From NCBI RefSeq assembly GCF_000835495.1, contig NW_015622543.1, positions 3,696,463 through 3,760,462 on the forward strand: a stretch of DNA of 64,000 bases, in the 5' to 3' direction. Below the pieces are notes generated by a model. It did no database searches. It saw only the letters and a list, made by a program, of their open reading frames with translations, and was not told where the DNA came from. Origin of the DNA: Cladophialophora immunda. Taxonomy: Eukaryota; Ascomycota; Eurotiomycetes; Chaetothyriales; Herpotrichiellaceae. Position 1 is the first letter of the stretch. Each line of letters opens with the position of its first letter. Positions 52,997 through 61,963 of the stretch are shown here, in pieces. The translations under genes and the position numbers were made by a program.

Positions 52997-54972
52997 ATGG
53001 ATGAATCGGTCGCTTCCACCACGCGCTACGCGATCTTGGTCGGAGTTGACTGCTACCCGGAGCAGCCCCTCAAAGGTTGCGTCCGTGATGTCCAAGAGAT
53101 GGCAACATATCTCGCCAAATGGCCAGTCACAATTCATATTCAACGTTTCACCGCGAGTCAAGATGAAAACCCACAATCCCCCGGTCCCGCCGAAGACTCG
53201 AAATCGTGGCCTACCTACGACAACGTCAAATCTAGCATGAAGAGGGTGACATCACTGGCAAAGCCTGGCGACTTCGTATATATCCATTATTCTGGCCACG
53301 GCACAAGAATCAAGCCTTCTGCGGCGAACAAGCATTTCGGAGATGTCGCGTGGAATCTCCTTGCAGGAAAAAAAGGGGATAGGATTCGCTACTTTCGAGG
53401 CGTGGAACTGGTCCCCTTGGTAAATGACATGGTGAAGAAGGGACTGACGGTCACTGTCGTTATGGACTGCTGCTTCTCTGGGGGCGTATCCCGTGACGAG
53501 GGTCCAGACGACGTTAGAGCTCTCGACTACGACGCGCAGGTGGATATGGACTATCCACCTGATCCTCCTCCGGAGAGCCTAGATTTGGAAACGGCCGGAG
53601 ATGCCTCTCGGGACGGCTCTATGCTTCCCAATTGGTTCCTCAATCCGAATCATTATACCATTCTCGCCGCATGCGGTCCGCACGAAGTTGCTAAAGAGAT
53701 TAAGTTTCCAGATGGGAGGATACACGGAGCACTATCTTACCTATTACTGCATACACTTTCCAACATTGACACCGCAGTCCAATCACAGCTGGGCATCTAC
53801 AGCAACCTGCAAATCATATTCCGGAAAATGCATCCACAACAAAACCCTGTTTTGTATGGCAACATGAACTTACGCTTCTTTGATTCAATCTTGCCATTGC
53901 AACGCAATATCCCTATCCCCATCGTCTTGGAGAAGGCCTCTGGTCTTCTTCGTTTACAAGGTGGTCAAGCTCATGGTGTTTGCATCGGCGACCTGTTTGC
54001 CATTTCCCGGTTCTATTCGACGGGGAGCGAGTCTGCTGGGAGCGAGAAACCCGTGACTGCTCGCGTCACTAAAGTCAGCGGGTTGACTGCAGACTTGGAA
54101 CTGGTGGATCAAAATCAGGGGCAAAATGTTGTCCAGACAGGCTGGGTGGCGAAAGCACTGACCCGTACTGCACTTCGACAATATCCAATAGCACTCGCAG
54201 CAAACATTCCGGACACAGACAAATGGCTCGATGCTGCAAAAGAACGGGAGTCTCTCGCAATATCTCGTCTAGATTCTCTGGATTGTCCCTTCTCGTTCCA
54301 GGTCGTTCTGAACGCCGAAAACAATGTCTATGAAATTCGAGACGGATCAGATCAAAAATTGGCAAACCTACCCGTTGTATCGAGAGACCACGAAGATGCT
54401 ATTCCAGATATCCTTGATGTCCTTGAGCACCTGGCATGGTTCAAACACGTCAAAGCCATTGCCAATCCGGGCCCAACGGACGATTTCCTACGTTCATTTG
54501 ACATTAGCATTCTCAATCGCTCCGGAAAAGCTTTCGACAAAGAGCGAGTGATTGAACTAAAGCACAGGGACGTGATTGTGCTGGAAATACAGAATAAAGG
54601 CCAGCGTCCTCTGTATGTTCATGTTTACGATCTGGAGAGCAGCTGGGAAGTCGAAAATCTATGCCGAGGATCCTACGAAACCGTTCCGGCACGCAATCCC
54701 GCTCTCAATCTTTCGGGAAGGAGTAAGAAGCGAGTAAAGATGACAGTCCCGGCTGACATGCAGGCGAAGGGCACATGGAGTGTGACGACGTGATCAAGGT
54801 CTTTGTCACCATGCAGCCCACGACTTTCGCGAACTTGGAGCTGCCGAATATCAACAAACTCGCGAAGATGGATGCCAATGCAGCAACGATCCCATCAGCT
54901 GGTCCTGGCGAAATTGGGATTGCACCAGACGATTGGATTGCTTTGAACTTTCACTTCCACACAACGGCTTAG
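52997..54972 (+). CDS. Caspase-like (C14) protein with frame break near the C-terminus
   Basis: The caspase fold starts at RYAILVGVDCYPEQPLKGCVRD. The catalytic His is H101 in IHYSGHGT and the catalytic Cys is C159 in VVMDCCFSGG, the metacaspase arrangement. A linker and a beta-rich region follow (LLRLQGGQAHGVCIGDLFAI), then VIVLEIQNKGQRPLYVHVYDL, as in fungal C14 proteins that lack NACHT or WD40 parts. The frame stops at 54793, yet the family's ending (ECDDVIKVFVTMQPTTFANLELP) lies in another frame, 54775-54972. Either one base is missing near 54775, or a 41-nt intron (GTAAGA at 54724, ATGCAG acceptor) rejoins the frames. The catalytic half is intact. Predicted role: arginine/lysine-specific protease in programmed death or stress; the substrate is unknown. 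Confidence 0.8.
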
Positions 54973-55406
54973 AAATCGAGTTATGTCGACGGTGCTGCCA
55001 TAATTACCTGATGTGATGGGAAGTTGGCTGCTGTATTCAATCCCTACGAGGCTGAAATAACAATAATCTGTATTACGCGTCTAGAGTGATATGTGCTTGG
55101 TGTCCCTCGAATGTCACAAAGCGTCTTTTCATTACAGCCTGACTCTCACCACATGGAGATACGAGGAACCAACTCATGTGACTGCGCTAAGGTCTCAAGG
55201 CCTGGGTTGGCGCCTGCTCAGGCACGACCTCAACCCACGCGACGAAAACCTGTCAGCCTCATTGACTGCACTTCCACTGCGTATTTAACTCCCTGAAGTA
55301 GTATACGATATAATCTACAGGCCAGGAAATTTTAGCATCCATTCAAGTGCGAGTACCGGCAAAGCCTAGTCTACTACTGTCTCAATCTTCCCTCGCGTTG
55401 GTCTAG
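54973..55406. other. Intergenic region before the TPR-CHAT gene
   Basis: About 430 bp. It may hold an upstream exon of the TPR-CHAT gene, ending at the acceptor-like GTCTAG at 55406, but none is proven. Confidence 0.4.
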
Positions 55407-55556
55407 GAGCTATACTTGTCCCATGCCTCTATTAAACCTGATATCGTGGAAAATTTAACCCCCTTATCAGACGGGGCATCCGATCCACGGCCGCCAGATA
55501 TCGACCGCGACATCAGTCTCCGATCGTTAGATCAGGGCGCTCTTATAGATACGATC

Positions 55557-58500
55557 ATGGATGACCCAGGGAGGGCACCTTACGCTCGAGCGATGCAACT
55601 TCTTCAACGCTACCTGACCGATTGGAATACTGATGACTTGAACCATGCAATTGAATTCGGACAGCTCGCTGTCCGGACGACTCCTGAGAATCATGTGGAC
55701 AGAGCTGCCCGATTTTCGGATTTGGGAACCATGTTTGCTCAAAGATATCAGCAAGAGGAGCAGTTGGAAGACCTCAACCAGGCTATAGGGCTTGCATCAG
55801 ATTCCGTTTCATCCGCTCCGATCGGCTATCCGTATCTCTCCGCTTTCTCGAACAACTTGAGCGGCTACTTTGGCATGCGATATGATCACACCGGTGAAGT
55901 CGACGATCTGACCCAGGCTATCACCATCGCGCAGCAAGCAGTAGATTCGGCATCGAACGACGACGAAAATCTACTAAAATACTTAGACAGCCTGGCAACA
56001 AATCTGGAACGAAGGTCAACGCTGGAACGCAGTGAATCGAGCAGAGAAGACGCCCAGAGGTCCGTGGAGCTGGGGAAACTCGTATTGCAGTTGCTCCCAG
56101 ACGACGACGACAATCTGCCTATTTATATGAATAACTTGGGAAATCGCTTCCAGAGTCTCTATGACCAAGAGAATAAAGTGGAATACCTTGACGAAGCCAT
56201 CAAATGGGCGAGATTGGCAATTCCTGCGATCGACGAAAGCGACCCTATCTGGCTGCCGAGCAGAAACAACTTAGCTATCGCACTTGAGCGCCGGTATGAT
56301 CTGACTGGGAGCAGAGAAGATCTAGATGAAGCCATTGAGATTGCCCAAGAGGTGGTGAACTCGACCGAAGGCAATGATCCGAAGCTGGCACCTTACCTGA
56401 ATACCCTGGCAGTCAAGATTACGGCTCTCTATCACCGTGCGGGAAATGTGCCAGACTTGGAAGAGGCCGTCAAACTTACACGACGTGCCTTAGAAGTCGC
56501 TCCAGCAGACCATCGAGACAGAGCGGACTGGTGGAACAACATAGGAACTCTACTCGAAAGCCTTTTCCGAAGAACCGGGAAGCTCCAGTACATCGAGGAA
56601 GCCGTCGAAGCCGCGCAACAGGCCGTTGAGCTTACTCGGAAGGACCACCCGGATCGCGCAGCATATCTCATCAACTTGTCGAACAACCTCGAAACGCGCT
56701 TCGAAGCTACTGGCGATATTCATGATCTAAACAGCTCCCTTGAATTCGCGGAGAAAGCTGTCAGCGCTACGGCAGAGGGCGACTCAAGACTAAGTGCCTA
56801 CCTGAAGAGCCTGGGAACCAAATTCAGCCACCGATATGAGACGGCTGGAGACATGAATGATCTCGAAGAAGCGGTCCGATTTGCACGAGATGCTTTACTA
56901 TTGGTTCCAGAGGGTCACCGCACCTACCCTACTTACCTAAGTAGCCTGGCAACTGCTCTACATAGCCAGTTTGAGCGGATGCGTGACATCAAACGTCTCG
57001 ATGATGCCATCAAGCTATCGCAGAGAGCTGTGCAGCTGACTGAACGAAGCCATCAGGATTATGCAGCATGGAAAGTCAACCTGGCAAACCACCTCAGCGC
57101 TCGCTACGACTACTACGGCGACATTGCTGACCTCAAGGAAGTAATCAAACTCGCCCGCGACACGGTGGAGTTGACCAAAGGAGAGCATCTCGACCGGGAG
57201 CCATGCAGGAACAATCTGGCAGCCGCACTTTCTAAGAGGTACAAGCGCGACAAGAATATCGAAGACCTGGACGAATCCATTCAGTTAACTCAGCAGGCGC
57301 TTGATTCGACGAGTGAAGATAATCCAAACTGGTCCGCCTACGTCTCCAATTTGGGTATCAGGCTCCTCAGCCGCTACAACAGGAGCGGAGACATTGGCGA
57401 CCGTGATTCTGCCTTGCAGCATTTTCTTCGCTTGAGTGAGACCAGCCAAGCAACTCCTCTAGATCGTCTCAAAGCAATCCGAGCAGCCATTCGACTCCTT
57501 CAAGCCAAAGAATCTTGGAATCAGGCAAATAAGCTGGCAGCGGAAGCATTGAAGCTGCTCCCGCTTGTATGCGGTCGATATTTAGGCCTTCAAGACCAAC
57601 AATACGTCCTTGCGCAAACGTCGGGTCTTGCTGCTGATGCTTGCTCACTGGCTTTGAAGATCGGGGACGTCGAGGAGGCTGTCCTTCGACTGGAACTCGG
57701 GCGTGGTATCATGGTCGGCTACATGATCGAGTCTCGAAGTGATCTGTCGGAGCTCAAAAAGGAATGTCCAGAGCTGGCCAATCACTATGAAAAGTTACAA
57801 TTCAAGGCATCTCAGAAGATCGACTCACGCGACCCCCCGGTCCGGGCAATGTTGCTCAAAGAAAGGAGAGAGGCCATCCAAGAGATCGAAAGTTGCGTTC
57901 AGAGGATCCGCAAAGAGACTACTCACAAACGCTTTCTGCTAGGATCTGCAATTGAGGAGTTGAAGAAAGCTTCGGACCCTGGGCCACTTGTTCTGGTCAA
58001 CGTCACAGACATCAGTGCCGATGCTTTGATCGTATCACCGCAGGAAATCAAAGCCATTCATTTGCCGGAATTCTTCAACAGAGCGGCGCCGTCTGCCGTG
58101 AAAGGAGAGATCGAGTCGTACGAGCGCTTGTCTCGTGGGGATGACGATCGAGACATTGAGAGCGAGACTCCATCGCGCCTGGAATCTGATCATCTGTCTT
58201 GGCTGTGGACGAACTGTGTGAAGTTGATACTCCAGGAGCTTGGTGGTTACAAGATCCCCGTCCACAATAACCTGCCTCGTGTCTGGTGGGTTGGAACAGG
58301 CATTGCCAGTTCTCTTCCCTTTCACGCAGCAGGAGAGGCCTTCGGTCTGTCGACAGAAAACACCTTGAGCCACATTGTACCTTCATACACACAATCCATC
58401 AAGGCGCTCCTGTATTCCAGGTCCCAGATCCTTCGATCTGCCCAGCACAGCAAAAGCAAGTGCTCCATGATGGTTGTGGCGATGCCACGAACCCCGGGAC

Positions 58501-59087
58501 AAAGACCCCTGCCGGGAGTTGACGGGGAGGCGAAGGCCATCGCCAATGTGAGCAAAGATGTCTACAACGTCGAAGTATTACCACAGCCAGCGGCAGAAGG
58601 CGTGTTGCAGAAGCTTTCCACCACGGACATTGTTCACTTCGCGTGCCACGCCATTTCAGACCCCTTCGACCCTTCCAAAGGCCACCTCCTTCTCCAGAAG
58701 CCGGGAGCCAAGGGCTTCGTAATCGACAGGCTAACTCTGTCCCAGATTGCCGGAGTCGTGACGGAAGGACAGGCGCAGCTTGCGTTTCTGTCCGCCTGCT
58801 CGACCGCGGAGGTAAAGGCGAGTAAGCTCACTGACGAGGGACTCCATCTTGCCAACGCATTTCAAGTCGTGGGATTTGGCCACGTTATCGGGGCGCTGTG
58901 GTCCGCCAATGACGAAGTCTCTGCTCGTCTTTCCGAGTTGTTCTACGCCAATCTTATCGAGGCGGGTCAAACTACGTCCCTCGGCGGCCTCGTGGCCTCA
59001 GCCTTGCGGAATGCGGTAGTGCAGGTTCGATCGGAGTTTTCTGAGAACCCCGAGTTATGGGCTCCATTCATTCATTTGGGGGCATAA
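55557..59087 (+). CDS. TPR-CHAT protein (13 TPR-like repeats)
   Basis: 1176 aa from the first in-frame ATG at 55557; the frame is open from 55407, so residues may be added by an upstream exon. About 13 degenerate TPR units of ~47 residues fill the first half. Each has N-L-x-x-x-L-x-x-R-Y, a turn such as TGDIHDL, and A-x-x-x-A-x-x-A-V. Examples are NNLAIALERRYDLTGSREDL and SLGTKFSHRYETAGDMNDL. A helical link (CGRYLGLQDQQYVLAQTSGL) leads to the CHAT domain from about residue 820. Its dyad is His in VHFACHAI (~1028) and Cys in FLSACSTAE (~1080), both intact. CHAT domains are caspase-related proteases; TPR arrays select partners. It lies next to a C14 caspase-like gene and faces another CHAT gene. 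A death- or conflict-related role is inference. Confidence 0.88.
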   Translation: MDDPGRAPYARAMQLLQRYLTDWNTDDLNHAIEFGQLAVRTTPENHVDRAARFSDLGTMFAQRYQQEEQLEDLNQAIGLASDSVSSAPIGYPYLSAFSNNLSGYFGMRYDHTGEVDDLTQAITIAQQAVDSASNDDENLLKYLDSLATNLERRSTLERSESSREDAQRSVELGKLVLQLLPDDDDNLPIYMNNLGNRFQSLYDQENKVEYLDEAIKWARLAIPAIDESDPIWLPSRNNLAIALERRYDLTGSREDLDEAIEIAQEVVNSTEGNDPKLAPYLNTLAVKITALYHRAGNVPDLEEAVKLTRRALEVAPADHRDRADWWNNIGTLLESLFRRTGKLQYIEEAVEAAQQAVELTRKDHPDRAAYLINLSNNLETRFEATGDIHDLNSSLEFAEKAVSATAEGDSRLSAYLKSLGTKFSHRYETAGDMNDLEEAVRFARDALLLVPEGHRTYPTYLSSLATALHSQFERMRDIKRLDDAIKLSQRAVQLTERSHQDYAAWKVNLANHLSARYDYYGDIADLKEVIKLARDTVELTKGEHLDREPCRNNLAAALSKRYKRDKNIEDLDESIQLTQQALDSTSEDNPNWSAYVSNLGIRLLSRYNRSGDIGDRDSALQHFLRLSETSQATPLDRLKAIRAAIRLLQAKESWNQANKLAAEALKLLPLVCGRYLGLQDQQYVLAQTSGLAADACSLALKIGDVEEAVLRLELGRGIMVGYMIESRSDLSELKKECPELANHYEKLQFKASQKIDSRDPPVRAMLLKERREAIQEIESCVQRIRKETTHKRFLLGSAIEELKKASDPGPLVLVNVTDISADALIVSPQEIKAIHLPEFFNRAAPSAVKGEIESYERLSRGDDDRDIESETPSRLESDHLSWLWTNCVKLILQELGGYKIPVHNNLPRVWWVGTGIASSLPFHAAGEAFGLSTENTLSHIVPSYTQSIKALLYSRSQILRSAQHSKSKCSMMVVAMPRTPGQRPLPGVDGEAKAIANVSKDVYNVEVLPQPAAEGVLQKLSTTDIVHFACHAISDPFDPSKGHLLLQKPGAKGFVIDRLTLSQIAGVVTEGQAQLAFLSACSTAEVKASKLTDEGLHLANAFQVVGFGHVIGALWSANDEVSARLSELFYANLIEAGQTTSLGGLVASALRNAVVQVRSEFSENPELWAPFIHLGA

Positions 59088-59278
59088 ATATCAAGGTAGT
59101 GTGATCCTTCGTGTCTGGTCAGGTTCACGTCGGAAACGTTTGGATTCATATCAGATCGAGGGAACCCTGTCAACCACTAGTGGGCACTGTCCCTCCCGCC
59201 CAGCCTTTCGTGCCTGTAATTCCGCCTTCTGCAGCTTCCCATCCTTGGGGGAAGAACGCCGCTCGCCCAGTGATGGCT

Positions 59279-59607
59279 TCAAGCCGCTATTTTCAAGTGC
59301 TTCTCCTCTACTTGCGCGCCATTCCTCGCCTTCCGCCCATCCTGGTGGGCCAAGACGTATTTGCCCGTCGAGGGCACCGACGCGATCAAATACGGTCCCT
59401 CTTGGACTCCGCTGCCTGGCACTCGGTAGATGACTTTATCCCCCGGTCGAAACCGACTGGTCTAAGCATCCCCGTTCTCTCAGCATGTGCAATGACACGG
59501 TGCGATGGAGAATGTACCTTTTGGTATGCCTGGACAGAGGGCCTGCCATCCTCCACAAAGGTAAAATTGAGGCTTTTTCCAGCGTCGGTGTCAACATTTC
59601 CCGTGAC
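59279..59607 (-). CDS. Small protein with RPGDKVIYRVPG module (partial model)
   Basis: Two exons are supported on the minus strand: 59607-59518 (start open) and 59461-59279, joined by a 56-nt intron (GTACAT donor, GCTTAG acceptor, phase 0). The second exon encodes RPGDKVIYRVPGSG, GPYLIASVPSTGKYVLAHQDG and a KHLKIAA end. This pattern of a beta-rich module with a 'GPY...GKY' core is familiar from fungal hypothetical proteins, and I cannot give a function. The first exon reads GNVDTDAGKSLNFTFVEDG and ends SVQAYQK. The 5' exon and start are not found. A 188-codon plus-strand frame covering this area is a shadow. Confidence 0.5.
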
Positions 59608-59646
59608 CTTTTTGTCCGCAAGGAGGGGTGGGTGGGCGTCTCTTAC

Positions 59647-60021
59647 TCGTCAATCTGGTCCATTGCAATTTGTTTAACTCCCCTGATGAAAAGAGAGGCG
59701 CTGCTAATTTGTCTTGAAAAACCGGGCCAACTACTGAGGTATTATCTTCGGTGGGAAAGACAGTAATTAGATGCATGCACGCTTTAGATGTGTCTTGACT
59801 CTTGACATGGGGAATAGTTAGTTGCCTTTTTGCTGACGTGGCAGTTGCCTGGTTGCCTTTACCAACCAACACGTGGAGGGTTCGCCCAGCCCACCATGGG
59901 TTCAGCCAGCCATTCTCGTGTGCGTCTCCTCCGTCCCAGCAAAGCTACTAGAGGCTTCTGTTCCAGCTCAACCTGCAAATCCAGCGCAATCAAACCCCCG
60001 TAGCCCACCTCCTACGTGGTG
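59647..60021. other. Intergenic gap 59.6-60.0 kb
   Basis: About 375 bp. It may include the missing 5' exon of the small gene; otherwise nothing is seen. Confidence 0.35.
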
Positions 60022-61203
60022 TCAGTTTTGCTTTGGCCCTGATCCAGACAAGAAGACGACAAGCAGTGTGCAATACCTGGTGCCCTCTCAGTTAGGGCCA
60101 CATTGTCGGCCGTCAGGGGCAAGGCGTGGACTCACGTTGACCCGGCGACAAAAAGCTCAAACGTCCTGGAATTTGCCAAATTGGTCAGGATTGACAGGGT
60201 CAAGATGTTGGCGACGACCGTGAACGCGATCCGGAGCGCCATGCTCTCCACGGCACTGCACAGCAACACGGGCGTCAACAGCAGGGCGACCACCAGGAAC
60301 AACAAGACCGCTTTGGAGACGTGTGTGACGAGGCTGCCGGAGTAGATGTATACGTTCGGATCCCTCGAGATCTCGTGCAACGGCAACTGGGATCCTGTCA
60401 ACTTTCCTGGGCTGTTAAAGGGCCGGGGATTGTCAAAACCTTGCGAAAGCCAGGGTAGAATCGGATCATCTTGGTCTCCACCCAAGCCTCCAACTTCGCC
60501 ATGGCACTGTCTCCCAAGGAGGCCAGGTTGACCAAATCCCTCGGGCGGTTCAGGTACTCGGTCTCCTCCCTGGCCAGCGAAGCCGTGCCGTCGACCCAAT
60601 TCTTCAGACTCGTGACGTCCCCGGGACTGGCGGGCTTGAGCTGCAAAAACCGCGACGTTCGCTCGACGAAAGAGTCTGGCGGCAAACTCTTAGCCCAGAG
60701 ATCTCGCGACGAAAAAGAAGCCCAACGGCATTTTTTGGGTCAACCATAGTCAGCCAAGGCCGTCTCCAACTCCGCCAGCACGGTCCGGCGTTGTTCGTTC
60801 GCGTCCAGCCTACTTTTCCCAAGGAACAGCGGCGACGGCTCTTCGTCGTCGACCTGCTCGAGCTGCTTCTCCAGCTGAGAGAGCCTGTCCTGCTTGAGCA
60901 GGAGGAGGCGGGCCCGGATGTGGGAAAATCGGCGACAGATGTAAAAGCCGTCGCTGGCGGCGACCAGAGCGGAGAACTGGGGGTAGCCCCGAGGGTAGTC
61001 TTCAACTGAATGGAGAGAGTTTAGCGGAAGAGAGTCGAACAAACATATGGCGAACCGTCCATCTTACTCTTCCTCGTCTTGTCTGGTATCCGCCGCCCCG
61101 CTGCGGGAAGCCATCTGGCACACGATGTCCAGCTCCTCGAAGCGAGCAGCCGAGATCTTGTTCGATGAGCCCTTTCTTCCGAAAGACCCGTTTCAATGTC
61201 CAT
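60022..61203 (-). CDS. DUF6594-type membrane protein
   Basis: Five exons: 61203-61068, 61005-60745, 60675-60440, 60386-60136 and 60076-60022, phases consistent, 312 aa. The core begins YPRGYPQFSALVAASDG and continues FYICRRFSHIRARLLLLKQD with a coiled coil (RLSQLEKQLEQ). An ADYD link and a SLKNWVDG...RPRDLVNL segment follow, then RDPNVYIYSGSLV. Three hydrophobic helices end it (AVLLFLVVALLLTPVLL, RIAFTVVANILTLSILTNL and a short YCTLLVVFLSG). This matches the fungal DUF6594 family, whose function is unknown. The second intron uses a weak GTTGAC donor and the third a GTTTTG donor, but each joins the conserved frame; without them in-frame stops or shifts occur. The first exon is Arg-rich and less certain. 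It lies between two CHAT genes. Confidence 0.75.
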
Positions 61204-61963
61204 GGCGAAAAGCGTCCGTCGACGTGAGTAGGTCTGAGACACAGGAGCACCCCGGGCACAGAAGAGTGTGTTGTGAGAACAGCTTCATAGGCCTTTCACA
61301 AGACTCCAGCATCTCGTTACCGAGTCATTTTTGCCCCTCTTTAGCGTCAGGCCACAAGGCAGTGCGGCTCCAATGAGGGACGGAAACGTAGCAACCCTCG
61401 AGGTACCTCGTTGCGGAATTCAACCTTTGGTCGCAATACCGTCTAGCCCCCGGCTAGATATCGCTATAGTCGCTTCTCCAGACACAAAGTATGCCTGTGT
61501 GCTTCAATCGGCACAGCGACTTTGCCGTGATGCGGTTTGACACACGTCGGCCTCTCTGGGAATTGAACCGAGTTAGGCAATATCGAAGCCGAGACTAAGC
61601 TTTCGAAATAAGAAATGTCTCCACCAGAATACATAGTACCGGCTCCTTTCCGCGTATTCCCATTTCGTCCCACAAACGGAAGCTATATTACTATCCCTCT
61701 GCTGCCTCGGCCCGCTCCGATACTTTCCTTTCAGTTGCGACAGTCTACTGGGAGCTTGCTACTCCTCGCAAATTCATAAAAGAACAGAAGATAAGGAACT
61801 ACTTGCGACTGAACGTTATGCACACAAGTAAGCCGTGATAAAATGTGCTCGAAGACCCACCAGCCAGCCAGCCAGGGAGGGTGAAAGAGACAACGAGGTT
61901 GGTGAGTCTGCAACTCAATTCCTGTTGAAGAGACAAAGATTTGCACAGAGGACAGGCACCATT
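61204..61963. other. Intergenic region between DUF6594 and second CHAT gene
   Basis: About 760 bp. No gene is supported. A tRNA-like B-box on the minus strand near 61555 lacks the rest of a tRNA. Confidence 0.45.

Noticed and set aside
59111..59677. Plus-strand 188-codon frame
   Set aside because: It is antisense to a spliced minus-strand gene with a conserved-looking module, and it has no domain.
61540..61660. Minus-strand GGTTCAATTCC, tRNA-like T-arm
   Set aside because: The T-stem has a mismatch and no consistent acceptor or D-arm can be drawn.
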